This document shows positions 19,279 through 31,870 of a stretch of 64,000 bases of DNA, piece by piece. A program made the position numbers and the translations under genes. Location: assembly GCA_028564705.1 (NCBI GenBank), contig JAPXFQ010001133.1:5176001-5240000 (forward strand), written 5' to 3'. Position 1 is the stretch's first letter. Every line of letters begins with the position of its first letter. Below the pieces are notes generated by a model. The model had not been told where the DNA came from. It ran no database searches and was given only the letters and a program-made list of their open reading frames with translations. The stretch is from Apricaphanius iberus. Lineage: Eukaryota; Chordata; Actinopteri; Cyprinodontiformes; Aphaniidae.

Positions 19279-22200
19279 TCTTACTGAAAATTTTTACTTT
19301 TGATTTTGAATTTCTTTGTGTCATTTTATTAAGTTTCTTTTTTTATCTAATTCATAATCATTTTTTATAACAAGGAGAAAAGAAAAGAACACTTAATTAA
19401 TTTTGGGGTTTTTTGTGGTTGAAGTATCACATTGGTACTTGGTATCGGCAAGTACTCACATCCAAGCATCAGTATCTGTTTTAAAAAATGGTATTGTTGC
19501 ATTCCTAGTTATAATCGATTAAAGACTATACCACACAGTATGTGGTAAGGTGCCTAAATTATCATTTATTTTCAATTTATGCATGAGGAAACAATTTAAT
19601 ATGTACTTGTATATACAAAGTATTGTCACAATCACTTATAAACTTTTCCTCTATTGCTGTCTCTCTCTGTTCTTAATCTCATCTTTAGTATTGTCCTTGT
19701 TAGTCTGTTTGGCTCAGTTAATAATGACATATGGTGAATAATGTCATGGTGAATGAACATATAAAGTAAAATATGGCTATACCTCTTCCATTTGTTATGT
19801 CATCAATATTGCACTGTTATTGGTGCATCTGCTGGAGCTACAGCTATATATCCCCTCTTTAGGTTATCTCTCCTTCCGTTAATAAAAATGCCATCAGAAT
19901 TAAGTGTGTAAAGTATGACTTTTGTAAACTAATAATTAAAAAGCACAAACTAAATCTCCTTATGTAAACAACTGGGCTGCATCAAGTTGTGATGCATCAA
20001 GAGTGTTACAACATTGTTTACTTAGAAATCTTTAGCACAAACTTAAATAACTGATCAATTTCCTCATTTGATTGGAACACCTCTGCTGCTGTTGGCTCTT
20101 TCTCTGTTTGGAGCTCATCTTTGGTTTCTAATACAAAATTATTTAACGAAAATTAAATTTGGAACAAACATACAGAAAACTGGCTTCACCTTTAGTAATA
20201 CAATATTGAATACAAATGAGTAGACAATAAAAAACAAATCAAGTTCAACAACAGTTAAAGCATTCAGCCTTCCTGTCTAAAGCAGCACTTCTCAAATGGG
20301 GAATAGTGTCTGTAAGAGCAATGTGAATAAAAAAAATAATACAATAAAGAACAAAATAAATCAAATATTATAGCCGACATTGCTCTATTAGTATTTCCCA
20401 CATCAAGTTTGCTATAAAATGTTGTAATTTTTTTGGATTGTGCTCCGTAATAAAAGGGGTATTTTGTTGCTTTTGTATCAGTAATTTTTCATTCACTTCC
20501 TCAGTCAATGTGCTTGGGATAACAAGTTTGCTACCAACAGGACAGCTAAAGAAAATGATGCATAATAAACCAGTGTAATGCCTTTGTGAGTGTCTCCAAA
20601 TTACAAAGATAAAAAAAGAGCAACAGAGTGGTAACAGTTTCTTTTCCCTAATTTTTTCTATGGTCCATAGATTTCTGTTTCTGCCTTAGAAATGTAACCA
20701 ATCTTAATATTTCTTCTGTTTTGGTGTTATGCAGTTTTCTGCACATGTATTTGCACAGAGAGGCCTCGTTAGGAGAGGGGACGGGACTTGTGTCCACCGT
20801 AGCGACTGACTACGACAAACCATAGTATTGCAAGGCATTAACATACGCCATTGACGTTAATACCTTAATGATGCATTAACAGACAGCTTATTTTTGCTAC
20901 TAATGGCATGCCATAGCTGGCTGTATCCTGACCCCGAGACAAGTCAGCGGGAGCACTGATCAGAGGAGGGAACAGCCACCCTATTCAGAGTGATGGAGAG
21001 AGGGGAGGGCCTTTTGCTGGTCAGTGAAACATCCTGGACTTGGCTGAAAACATTTGGGGCTGGAGCCCTGGCTAAATCAGCTGATGACGCCACTGTTAAG
21101 TAGGCTAGAAAACCAAGTGGAAGAGTGCGTACTTGACAAATGTCTAGATGACAGTAATTGACACCCTTGACAAGCAGGGTAAGCCACAACGGTTCTTTGC
21201 TAAAGAAGCTGCTTGTTCAGATTTCTGGATCTACGTATAGTCACAAAAAGTTGAATGGAAGGAAAAACTGTGGTCGAAACACAAACACAATAGCAACACC
21301 TAGTCTCTCTAGGTTGTAGTTGCAACAATAAAAACAATCATTCCAGCCGTTGGGTTGCCTGGTTCGTTGCCTATAAGTCCGGTGACCAGCCTGAACTGTG
21401 TACAATGAGGAATGTATCCTAGCGGAGTTTAACTGACAGCTAACATTAGTCAAGTTAGCAACTGAGTTAGCTTATCGATCCAGGAGGAAAGTCGCCGTTT
21501 CCACACGTCTTTGATGCTGTAGAAATGTTTTATGTGGGTCCATCTCGTGTAGACTAAATCTACTCAATTTTCTGCTCTTCTCCAATCACTCCAGCCACAG
21601 ACAAATAATTAAATCTCCAGGGCTCTGAAGCAGCTGCTTAACTTGCTGACTGCCATATTTCTCAGTGCCAGCCGAGCTGTGCTGACCATATTGTTAGAAC
21701 ATAGAAACGGTAACTGGCAACCCGCAATTGCGGAAACTGTTGGTTGGTAGATGTAAACATAACAGCATTGCCGTAACTATTAAATTTTACATTTTATCAT
21801 ATTTTAATTAAAATTTATTTTTAAGGAAATGTTGTACTTTCATTCTGCACCACTCTAAACATTTTGTGGAGGTATTTTATTTTTTTTAAATATAGCTTTT
21901 TTTATTTTCTTTATTTTTTGTTAATCCTGCCTTTGCCATATTGAAACAACTGTTTCTACAAAACACACTTTTACATATAGGCAGAAGACTGCTCTTAGTT
22001 TTTTTCCCCCCGCCATGATTTAGCTTGGTAGTAACTAGCACACTGGTTCATTTTATTGACTAGAAATTAAATGGAAAATATTTTTTTCTCCTTCGCTCTC
22101 TGTATCATGTAATGGGTGGCAACCAGTGTTTGGGTGCATTATCACCAAGATAATTATCAGCAATTATCATTATCAGCAAGAAGTACCCTTGACTAAAAAA

Positions 22201-22997
22201 CCTTAAGATATTATCACATGCCTAATAACACAATATCAGTACTTAACTTTTTCTTATTAATAATTCCACTTGTAACACCCTTGCAATGAAACACAAATTC
22301 AATACCTACTTTATCAGGAAAGGAGGATGTTGGTGATGTGGGATATATAGGGCATTTCTTTTGTATGAGAAATACAGAGCAGGTCACCAGGCAAAACAGA
22401 GATGTTTGTCTTATAGGGGTTACCGATTAATGTTTAAAGATGTTTCCTGATATGTAGCAGATGCCAAGGATCTAGACAGCAAATAATTCAAATCCTCTTT
22501 TAGTAGCAAAAAGAAAAGAAACTACAGATCGTAATAACATGGGATTTACAGCTTCAAGTTTTCACCTGAACAGGCTAATTTTATAGCAGATGTTGATCTA
22601 TATAAACATTTTTCTCAAATTATTTACCATAAACAGCTGTTGCACAGATGGCATTGCACTAAGACAAGAAAAATGACATACTAAAAAACAACAATATTTG
22701 TTTTAGGATATATTTCTTTATTTGTATTGCTTCAACAAGATAATATCAAAACTTTTATTATTCATACAGAATAATACATTACTACAGGACTTCCCATTAC
22801 CTTTCAAACTTTGTTACCCATGTTATGTTTTTCTGTTTCAAGTTTTTCATGATTTGGAGTTCAGGGGAACCCAAACACAGATGATTTAGTGAAAACCGAC
22901 AGAAAATTTACAAAATATGGAGATATCAAGAGGGAGAACACAACAGGGCAAAAACACAGCTGGGGACAGGGAAGTAGCATGAGAGTATAACCAGGAT
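19279..22997. other. Mostly unclassified non-coding DNA
   Basis: No gene is recognised in 3.7 kb. The part 20740-21760 is less AT-rich than its neighbours and contains GGTAACTGGCAACCCGCAA near 21707; a related motif in the other orientation occurs near 15145. This looks like a decayed DNA transposon, but no ends or coding motif were found. Open frames at 20944-21189 and 21241-21453 have no recognisable domain. Confidence 0.4.
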
Positions 22998-23670
22998 GGG
23001 AAAAAAGTATTTGGCAGCCACCCATTGTGCAAGTTGTCCCACTTAAAAATATCAAAGAGGCCTGTTTTTTTCATCATAGGTGCACTTCAACTGTGAGAAA
23101 CCTAATGTACAAAATCCAGGAAATCAAGTTGTCGGATCTTTAAATATTTTTTTTTTGTATAATGGTGCAGAAAATTAGTATTTAGGACCTACAAACAAGC
23201 AAGAATTCTGGCCCTCAACGAGCTGTTACTTATTCTTTAAGAAGCTCTACTATCCTTCACTCGTTACCCGTATTAATGGCACCTGTTTGAACTTGCCATC
23301 CATATAACAGACATCTGTCCATAATTTCAAACAGTCAACTGTCTAAGGACACCAGGGACGGGATTGTACACTTGCACAAGACAAAGATGAGCCAATCTAC
23401 AATAGACAAGCAGCTTGGTGAGAAGAGATCAGCTGTTGGAGCAATTATTGGAAAAAAATTTTTAATATAGGATCACTGACGATTTCCATCAGTGTGGGGG
23501 TCCATTCAAGATCTCACCTTGTTGTGTACACGTGATCTTGAAAATGGTGAGGAAGCAGTCCAGAACAACACAGGGATAAATTACCTGAAGAGATGTGGGA
23601 CCAGGTTACTATTACTGGTTACTATTAATTACACACTACATATTCATGGTTTAATCATCAATCAATAGAT
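22998..23670 (+). mobile_element. Tc1/mariner element, 5' part only
   Basis: The left part follows a well-known fish Tc1 layout: GGGAAAAAAGTATTTGGCAG near 22998, a block ending in CATCATAGGTGCACTTCAAC near 23078, a second copy-like block with AAGTATTT, then ACAAACAAGCAAGAATTCTG near 23192 and ATTAATGGCACCTGTTTGAA near 23272. The transposase frame starts near 23339. Homology stops near 23670, so the catalytic half and right terminal repeat are gone. Left boundary is approximate because no TA duplication partner exists. Confidence 0.8.
23339..23665 (+). pseudogene. Tc1 transposase DNA-binding domain pseudogene
   Basis: The translation begins LSKDTRDGIVHLHK, passes through KQLGEKRSAVGAII, the first helix-turn-helix of Tc1-type (paired-like) DNA-binding domains, and then shifts frame at an A/T-run near 23455. 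Later segments recover as KISP-like and, near 23585, NYLKRCGT followed by a degenerate TISNTLRRHG-like block, the second DNA-binding helix region. The initiating Met found in relatives is not visible. Frameshifts and stops abolish function, and the DDE/D domain is absent. The intact order of motifs makes the family assignment secure. Confidence 0.8.
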
Positions 23671-24394
23671 ACCGACGGAGCTAACTGGTAAATTAAACTC
23701 TTATCGTATCCAGTCGGCAAAACAGCAAAAACGCCCTTCTTGAAAGTTAACAATTCAAGTGTGCCTTTCTGTTTGTCTTTAAATTAAAAGCCAAGTCTTA
23801 CTCATTCATTGTAGCAGTCAGAACCATTTCAAATAACTGGTGTTTATCTGTAGCCATCTTGTAATGTTTACTAAATGATTCCTGACGTCGCAGCACTGTC
23901 GTCAACAGCTAAGCTCGCCTCTGGCCCGCCTACATCAGAAACACCGATTTGATTGGTTCACAGAGCTGCTCATGTATTGCAGTAACATGCATCAGTGCTC
24001 AATGCCAGAGCGTCTTGCAGATACAATTCAAATTGTGCTATTGCGAAACCTCTGGATTTCCAGGCTAGGAGCCTAGCATACAGCATTAACATAAGTAGAA
24101 GTTCCAATGGTAATTCTATCAAAACAATGGCCAAGAGGCAATGAATGAATGGATGTCTAAAATAAAGTTTGCCATAATTTTTGCAATATGTCTTTTCCGT
24201 AGTCAGAAGGAACTGACCCTTCAATAATGTGGCAAGGTGCACAACGAGGGCCCGGGCAGGATTCAATGCTACGACTCCCTGGTAAGAGTCATGTGCACTA
24301 ACTATTCAGTCAAAATATCTCCACAATACCTGGGATGACTGATTTATGATTAGTCCTACTCTAAACATACAACACATTGCATTTAAGGGCTAAA
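23671..24394. other. Unclassified, probably repeat-derived
   Basis: The part 23886-24070, including TTTGATTGGTTCACAGAGCT and CAGAGCGTCTTGCAGATACA, resembles a common teleost interspersed repeat that I cannot name. No coding content is seen. Confidence 0.35.
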
Positions 24395-24820
24395 CATTTA
24401 TATTTGTACTCTTTAATTCTGTTTCTATTGAAATACATGACCTTTAGTTCTCTAATATTTTTAGATAATTTATTCAATTCCTGAGATGCTCTGTATGAAG
24501 CAGATTTTTCCATGAAGTAGTGTCAGCATGATTTAGCATTAATTTAACACACAAGCATATCTAGTACATTGGGTGTGTAACTGATCAGAGTAAATTGGCT
24601 CTTTGTAAAAGTCATCTGGTTGACCTGCTAGAATAAATACTTTATTAAATATGAATAGGTTGTACTACAACTCGAGATTCAATAGAGACCACTATACAGT
24701 GTGGTGCATTTCAACATTATTAGAAGAATATGGACCCTTACGATTAAGCAAGCAGCCTTGCTCTGAACAACCTGCACCTTTAATAAGTCTGACTCTGTAA
24801 TACAATACATCTATGTATAC
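24395..24820 (-). pseudogene. LINE reverse-transcriptase C-terminal fragment, copy A
   Basis: On the minus strand from about 24815 the translation gives VQVVQSKAACLIVR, then NVEMHH, YNLFIFNKVF, FYKEPIYSDQLHTQCTRYA. In order this resembles the region downstream of the reverse-transcriptase domain in several fish LINEs (LQxVQNRAARLV, then SxxxYNLLIF, then the YSDQ/HxxxTRYA segment). Multiple stops and at least one frame change are present. A second copy, also minus, lies at 56290-56690 and aligns over almost the full length, which supports an interspersed element rather than a host gene. The clade is not assigned. Confidence 0.6.
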
Positions 24821-25848
24821 ATATATACTCTGGTTAAACTTCACTGTGGAAAAATAAAATTACATTTGTAACTTTGACTTTTAATAAAAGTTTTATCTCA
24901 CATTTTATTTTTTTAGTTTTTGTTAAACTAATAAAACTGAGCCCACTGCGATATAAAGTATTAGTTTAATCTACTGATAATGTGTAATGGGGTCAATTTT
25001 GAAGCTCCTGGGTTTTAAAGAAACAATTAAACAGGTTTATCTTTTACATGGTTACCCCAACACTCACTGTTATTATGATCCACTGGGATTCTTGATTTAA
25101 GAATAAAGGTTGCACGTACCTTGGCATTGTTTGAAAGGAATCAGCTCTACATAAATGGCTCAGATGATAGGCCATAAAACCTACCAAAAAGTTATTTCAC
25201 TCTCCACAGCTTAATTGAATTAAACTCTCTACACAGCTTTGTTCGTAGTAAGTTGAAGGAGGATCAAGAAAGTGTGAGAGAGAGGTGGGGATACTGTGTG
25301 TGTGGGTGTATCCCCAAGGCAATAATACACACAGCAACAGAGCATGTGTTTACAGATAATGTATATTAAAGTGTTAAGATTCTCATTAAGATTTGAGCAA
25401 AGCATTTTGGCCACCAGTGGGTTAACCAAGTGTATCTGTAAAAGAAGTGTCTGTGATTGTCCACCCAACAATGTATCCGAATTAGTTACATTGCTGTATA
25501 AACTGATTTGCTAATGCATAAATCTACAATTTAGTGGGTTTTCATGTAAAGTGTTGGGTCTTAACAGAAAAACATAAATGTTTTGAGTTTATGTAATGTT
25601 TTGATATTTTGACAGCTGGCTTCTAACTCCTAGTCTGGGGAATAACCATGACACATCACTTTAAATCCTCCTGAATGAAAAATTAAAATGTTATGCCTGG
25701 TACTATTCCTCATGGGTTCTTGGGTAGCTAATCTTTCCTGGCAATCATGATAGTTTCTTGAAGTAAGAGAATAAAATAAAACCCTGGGCAGCTTCCACAG
25801 TAAAATAATTTGTATGACATTTAGATGACCTTGATTAACCCAACCTGA
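24821..25848. other. AT-rich non-coding stretch
   Basis: No feature recognised. The open frame 25229-25471 on the minus strand arises from degenerate simple sequence. Confidence 0.5.
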
Positions 25849-25856
25849 ATATTAAA

Positions 25857-26900
25857 TAGAGTTGAGCCGGATACTCGACTGAAACGAGTATCCGGTACGG
25901 ATAAAGCCCTTTTGATACGAGTCAATATCTGTGCTCGGATTGAATAAAAATTCTCATTGGGTAGCTGACTGTATCTGCGTTCTCCTGGAGTCACCATATT
26001 CCTGAATTTCTCCTGATATCTGATGGTGTCACGCGTCGCCTTTCATAATAAGAGAGATGGAGAATAAAGCATGTTACATTTGCATTTAACCTAGGAAGGT
26101 GCTTTGGGGTACATTTTCCTCATTCCAGTCATTAAAATCATCACCTGTTGGCCAAGTTTTCCATTTTGAATTCAAAATAGGTCACCTACTTGATTTGCGT
26201 ATGAGAAAAACAATCAGCTGTAATTAGTGATGCACCGCAGCGAGCCAAAAGCTTTCAGAACAGTCTTTATGTGACTGAGAGAAGCTGCAGTTTCAATTAC
26301 TTTTTAAATCCTCCCGCTTATTAACGATTAAAAAACCTTACAACCGACCTCACATCTAGTTTACTTTTAGTTCGGCTTCGATGGTTGCTATAACAACGGA
26401 TCAAGTTTTTTCCCCCAGCCTTTTTTGGCCCAAGAGCGCATCTATTCCGCTGATTGGGCAGAAAACAAAGTTACTGCTTAAAATCAACAGACTTAATGCC
26501 ATGCTGCGACCAAAGTAAAAAAAAAAAAAAAAAACGTTCTCACTTCTTCTGACACAGAGACTCCTACAAGTTTTTTTATGATGATTAATAAGTGACTATT
26601 GCTAAATGTTAAGTGCTGCTGAGCAGGGTATATTATGGTTATGGTATAACATTATATTACAAATCAGTTACCTACACACACTTACCTGGTGTGGATATAA
26701 AAAAAACAAAAATAAAAAAGCACCAAAAAAAAAAATCACAGATTTTAAAAACGGTTAAAAAAATGAAAGTTATGTTGCAATGAAAACTCTTGTACATTAC
26801 AATTTACTTGATAACTGGAACTGCAAGTGTTGTATTCATTGTTGCAAAACTTGTTCTGTATATTGTTTGATAGAGATAATTCTGTACTCGCTCATCCCTA
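25857..26900. mobile_element. hAT-like element with perfect 8-bp target duplication
   Basis: ATATTAAA occurs exactly at 25849-25856 and 26901-26908. The left end reads TAGAGTTGAGCCGGATACTC and the right end, on the minus strand, TAGGGATGAGCGAGTACAG, alike at the outer ten or so positions. An 8-bp duplication with TAGGG-type ends is typical of hAT. The first 70 bases contain an inner inverted motif (GGATACTCGACTGAAACG then GAGTATCC). The 1.04-kb interior has no transposase, and an A18 run lies at 26517-26534. This is the best-bounded element in the window. Confidence 0.85.
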
Positions 26901-27080
26901 ATATTAAACTGTTTTGACTACATACAACAAAAATAAGACCAGTAAAGTAGGTTCTTTCTCTTTTATGTTTTCAGGTTTGTATAATTCTAGCTAGTGTTCA
27001 GTTTTTATGTTCTCTTTTGATTGAAGAAGTTAAAAAAAAAAGTCTAAAGTCAAGTGCTATTTGGGCAACTATGCTCATTT

Positions 27081-27135
27081 CAATTATTTATTTATATAAC
27101 ACTAATTCACAACAAATGTTTCTTCAAGGCACTTA
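27081..27135 (-). mobile_element. LINE 3' tail fragment (minus)
   Basis: On the minus strand the sequence reads like AGTGCCTTGAAGAAACATTT followed by GTTGTGAATTAGTGTTATAT and AAATAAAT. This matches the 3' terminal motif of a common teleost retroposon, also present in plus orientation at 50030-50104. The body of the element is not recognisable. Confidence 0.5.
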
Positions 27136-28622
27136 AACTAAAATTTATTCACTAGAGGTTCTATCCCAAAATTTCTTTGAGGATTGTTTTCTTTATAGTT
27201 GTTGTATGTCATAAGTGCCTTACTTTCCGGAAACATGCAATATTTAATAGGGGTGTAGCATTTTGGGAGCCTCACAATTTGATTACATTTTTGGGTGCTA
27301 TGATTTAATTATAGAAAAATATTATTTTTGTTGGAAATTTTTTTTCCCTTAGTTTTTTTTGTTTTGTTCCTTCCATGGATACTTTCTACTTTTAAATCCA
27401 TTTAGTTTCCATTAACTGAAATATCCAAACAAATGTATGTCTTGTCCTTCTATATTTGTATTGTATATTACCATATCAAGGTCATATTTTATCCATGAAA
27501 GCTAAAGGAAATATGTGTTGATGATATAAGTATAATATAGGGTGACAATATTTTGATTTCCATGAAAGAGGAAACTTGAAACACTTTAATCATATGTTTA
27601 CCTAAAGAAGACTTTTGATTTTAACACATATGTTCAGTATTTGTGCTCTATGTGCTTAGAAACAATAATTAAATAACTTTCAGATAGGCTATTGCAAGTC
27701 AACTGTTACTGAAATTACTTTAAAATCTGATTAGAAAAATATAATTTTCTTTATTAGAAAATAAACCTATACAAGCAATACCTCAACATTTAAGTCATAC
27801 AGGACACTTTAATTGTCTTATAGACAATTTTAAAATTGAAAATAAAAATTAACAGGTTTTCCCTTTTGCACTTACATCTCAGTTAGTTGCAACAAGTTAT
27901 GGTAATTTTACAATGAAGGCTTTGAGCTTCGAAAATTGTATGGATTCTACAAACTTAATCCTCAGTTGGTATGATCCTGTATATTTAAAAACCTTGTATG
28001 TCTGTATACATGAACTTTACAAAATACAAGCGCATCACAAGTGACTCCAATGCGTCAATGATGTGACATCACTAAAGAATGGGAACAGATGCAATATTCT
28101 GCCAGAAAGATGGTACTGTCTCTGAAGAACACGGTAGTCACCAGAGTCTAGAGTGTCAAGAGTGACTCTGCTGTAATTTTTAGAACTAACATTGTTGGTG
28201 TTTTTGGTCTCCTGTAAAATGGGCTGACAGTAAGCCAATACATTGATCTATAAGCTCAGTCATTAAGAGAATGGACATGCTCCCCCCCCCCTTTTTTTTG
28301 TTAAAAACATTTTACTTCCAGTCCCAAAGGCTCCATCAGTTGCCCAGTCTTTGGAGGGCTAAAGTAGTCCAGTTGTCTTCCATGAAAGCATTGAAAATGG
28401 CCACTTCCTGCATGGCTGAACATTAGCATAAAAGCAAATGGAGTTGCCATCAAAAAATGCTAGTTATTGAAGACATCATGGCATTAATGAAATTATGCAG
28501 CACTTAGTCATAAAAAAAAGTTATTAAACGCAAATCTCAATATTAATGGAAAATCAATGTAACGATTCTAGACCATATGGCGGTTGTTTGAGTTGGATGC
28601 AGTTAAAAGCATGAACAGGTTT

Positions 28623-28623
<1 letters not shown>
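27136..28623. other. AT-rich non-coding stretch
   Basis: No gene or named repeat was recognised. Confidence 0.5.
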
Positions 28624-28661
<38 letters not shown>

Positions 28662-28672
28662 TGTATATATAT
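28624..28672. repeat. (TA)n microsatellite
   Basis: TA units run from 28624 to 28661, with a CTG interruption, and resume to 28672. Confidence 0.95.
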
Positions 28673-29989
28673 TTAGAGTATGGTTCCTTAGGTAAATAAA
28701 TAACAATTCAATTCTTACTTTATAATTAATTAAGATAAAAAAAAGACAGTTTTATTTTGCAACTCAAGGTAAAAAAAAAAAAACTGATGACTGAAGTCCC
28801 ACGTCTTTCTCTAGTTCTCCCTTTACGTTTGCTGTCTCCCTCCCTGCTTCGTGGTTTGGCTCGGAAAGATGTGTGTACAGCATAGTAATGAATTGGTCGC
28901 ACTCCCCCTAGCCTGGAGAAAGGGCCCCATTAAACTGCATTAAAACACAATAAGGCTTCTGTATGCATGTGCCTCTGTGCGCTTGCATGTGTGAATGAAA
29001 ACCAATAAGTCTCTTCCACTTGCCTTGTATATCATTCTTACTCTTCATTTCTCATCCATCTACTGTCTGACCCTGTGGCTCTCTTTTCACTGTGCTCCCT
29101 CGTGCCGCTCTGTGCCTTCACCCCCCCTGCTGTTGAGCATCCTTCCTCCTTCGCATTTCCCTTTGCATCTCAACTCTGTGTGAGGCTAACCCCATCTTTT
29201 CTCTATCAGTCTTATTACTATGCAGCAAATGTTTTGATTTATGAATAATTTTGTTGATGAGTTTTTCTAAATGCAAATGACCTAACTATCTCTTCTCTAA
29301 AATTGTGTCTTGACTGCATTGTGTTTGAATTACTGTTGAGATTTGGCTATATCTGCACATGTACATGTTTTGCATCTTGTACATTGTGTGTCTGTGAACA
29401 CCCTACTTTGTAAATATCTTTGTTGAAGTTGATTCATATATCTAAATGTGGATGACTTATATCCTCTCCTGTGTATTCAAATGTAAAGGGATTAAGAGTC
29501 ATGAATTATAATTTTCAGGCTTGCCCCTGTGCTTTTGAATGTGCTTACTTATGAAGCATTGAAAAATAGCTAATCCAGCCATGCACAGCATACAGACAAC
29601 ACAAACCAAACCAGACTTTAAAGTGAAATTCAAATCACTACAGGAAAGAAACAAACAAGAACCCTTAGAGTTAGAAAAAATATGAATATACAACTCTGAT
29701 TTCTTGAGATCATATCCTTTAAACAAATCCGTTCTTTTTATTTACTGTTTTGGCTTTGGAGTCCATGAGATTATAAGTACTCTTGACAGAATCAAATAAA
29801 ATCTTTGCAGCATTTATTCATCCTGTTGCATTATGGTTGCTTGTCGCATTTAATTTAGATTCTGTGGCAGGGACTGTTAATGACCTTTTCCAGCTAAACG
29901 CATCTCCAAACTAATAACCACAAAGGCCCATCCTTTAAAAACATCATAAAGCAGTAGGTGGAGGCTATAGTCCTCCTTTTCCTTGTTCT
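28673..29989. other. Non-coding stretch
   Basis: No gene recognised. Plus strand is pyrimidine-rich at about 28800-29200. Confidence 0.5.
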
Positions 29990-30092
29990 ATCCTGACCCC
30001 GGAACCTGTGCTGCATGTCCTCTACCTTCTCTCTCCTCCAGTTTCCTGTCAAATTAAGGACACTAGTGCCTAAAATAAATCTTTTAAAAAAT
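29990..30092 (+). mobile_element. tRNA-SINE 3' tail fragment (plus)
   Basis: The stretch GACCCCGGAACC, then GCATGTCCTC, a CT-rich part, and TTCCTGTCAAATTAAGGACA ending in an A-rich tail resembles the body and tail of a teleost tRNA-derived SINE. A related head lies in the opposite orientation at 39836-40075. The tRNA-like head is absent here. Confidence 0.42.
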
Positions 30093-30919
30093 CTGCTCAT
30101 TTGAGAATGGGTTTGCTCTGAGCCTTTTAGTGCTTTTTGCTGACATGTCAGTACGGTGTCTTGAGATTTCACTAAACCTTACAAGAAATGGTTCATAGTG
30201 CTGTTGTTCTTACAGTATCAAATAGCACCAGGATTAAGTCAGGGATGCCAGAGATGCAACTAATGTTGTGTTACATGTTACGGTGATGGACAAAAGGCAA
30301 AATGTTCAAAGATAAAGAGCACCTATACCTATTCCTCTGAAGTCGTGATGAAAGTTCTTTTCTTTTCTTAAAGGTAATAATAATTGGATACATTTAAATA
30401 TGGGCCCTCCAATATTTAAAAGATGGTAACATCCCACAGTAAATATGCTCTTTATCATTTTAATGGAGACTTTATTATGTACCAAATAGAGCGGGTCCTA
30501 TGTCCTTCATACATTTCCAGAATCAGTCAGTTTTTTTGTTTTGAATGTTGTAATAATTCCAAGATTTAAAACAAAATAGGAAGTTATGTATTTGAATAAT
30601 GAATTGGAATATAAATATGTGAGCTGAAAACAGTAGAGAAGCAAAAACGTCGAACTTTCTTTTCCATATTTAAACTTACAAATTGATGATTCACAGCTAA
30701 TGAAGAAACAGATGTCTGAATTATGTACTATTAAGGGGAATTGTCCAACAATTACATTTTTGTTTTGTTTTTTTAAAACCAAAATACACATTACAATTTA
30801 ATTCATACGCCCTACAAATGTAGAAAATTAGCATATCTAAAGCCTTTCATAGGGAGCATTGTGTAATATAGAGAACAAAGTAATATTCTTAGTCTCACTG
30901 TGATTCATGTCTCTCAATA
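30093..30919. other. AT-rich non-coding stretch
   Basis: No feature recognised. Confidence 0.5.
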
Positions 30920-31416
30920 GGTTTACATGAAGCAACAGAAAGTAGAATTATTAGCTTAGTCCGACTGAAATCAGATTTTTGACATGCATGTATACACCTT
31001 AGTCCGGCTTAAATCGAATTGAACTGGATTTTTACAAGCTCGACTAAGCTACCAAGAAAATGCGAATCAGAAATGAGAATCAGACTACTCTGCAACCAAC
31101 TCCCCACCCGCACTCGCACACCCCCTCAGGAAGTTAGGAGACACGGAAGGACAACTCAGCAACAGCAACAGTGGTATTATAAGGATAATATTTTGGCTAA
31201 CACAAACATAAGCGGCGGATCAGCACATGTTTGGATTGACGAAGAGACGATGCATTGTGATTGTGAATGCCCTGCTTTGACTCTGTCTGCTTCTCTCCTG
31301 CCAGCCTTTGTTAACCGCTATATCGCTAAAACGTAAGGGTGCATATAGCCATCTATCATCAGGGAGTCGAATTTTACTTAATGTAATAATTCCATTAACT
31401 GAGTGACATGTAAACT
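30920..31416. mobile_element. TIR-bounded DNA element (about 0.5 kb MITE)
   Basis: The left end (30921) reads GTTTACATG followed 16 bases later by GAATTATTA. The right end, on the minus strand from 31415, reads GTTTACATG and again GAATTATTA at the same spacing. This gives an imperfect terminal inverted repeat of about 36 bp. Just inside, TTAGTCCGACTGAAATC and TTAGTCCGGCTTAAATC form a tandem pair. A 105-codon open frame (31019-31336) covers most of the interior but has no recognisable domain. Target duplication and superfamily are not determined. Confidence 0.72.
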
Positions 31417-31429
31417 GGCCCCTGCATCC

Positions 31430-31870
31430 GAATCATCAATATTTACTAAATGCTTGGTAGTAACTACTACTCGACTGTTGATGTAGTAAGTTGAACAAGC
31501 GAGTAGTAGGCATGAAATCGGACCTACTGCTCCACCATTTTGCATGTCCTTAGACCCGGATATTTACATTACTTTAGGTTGCCTGTGGTCCCGTTAAACA
31601 ATAATCAGCTTAAATGTTTAATCAGTTGTCAAAACTAATCAATAACATAGCTACACTTTTACATTTATACGCCAAAATTGCGGCAGTGTCAATGGTTGAC
31701 ACTTCCTCAGTAGCCAAGGTCACTCTTCTACAATTTGTGTCCACCAGCTGCTTACTGTGGCAATAGTACATATCCGGGAATATAATGCCTAGTGCTTCAA
31801 TCCATACTGGACATTTACTAATTTCTTAAGTAACTAGTTGGTTACGCAGTCAGTTGAAATTGTTAGAATT
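31430..31870. mobile_element. Possible second MITE next to the TIR element
   Basis: Motifs such as GTAGTAGGCATGAAATCGGA near 31505 and a CATACTGGACATTTACTAAT block near 31804 resemble the two halves of a short fish DNA repeat. Clean terminal repeats were not found, so this is tentative. Confidence 0.28.
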
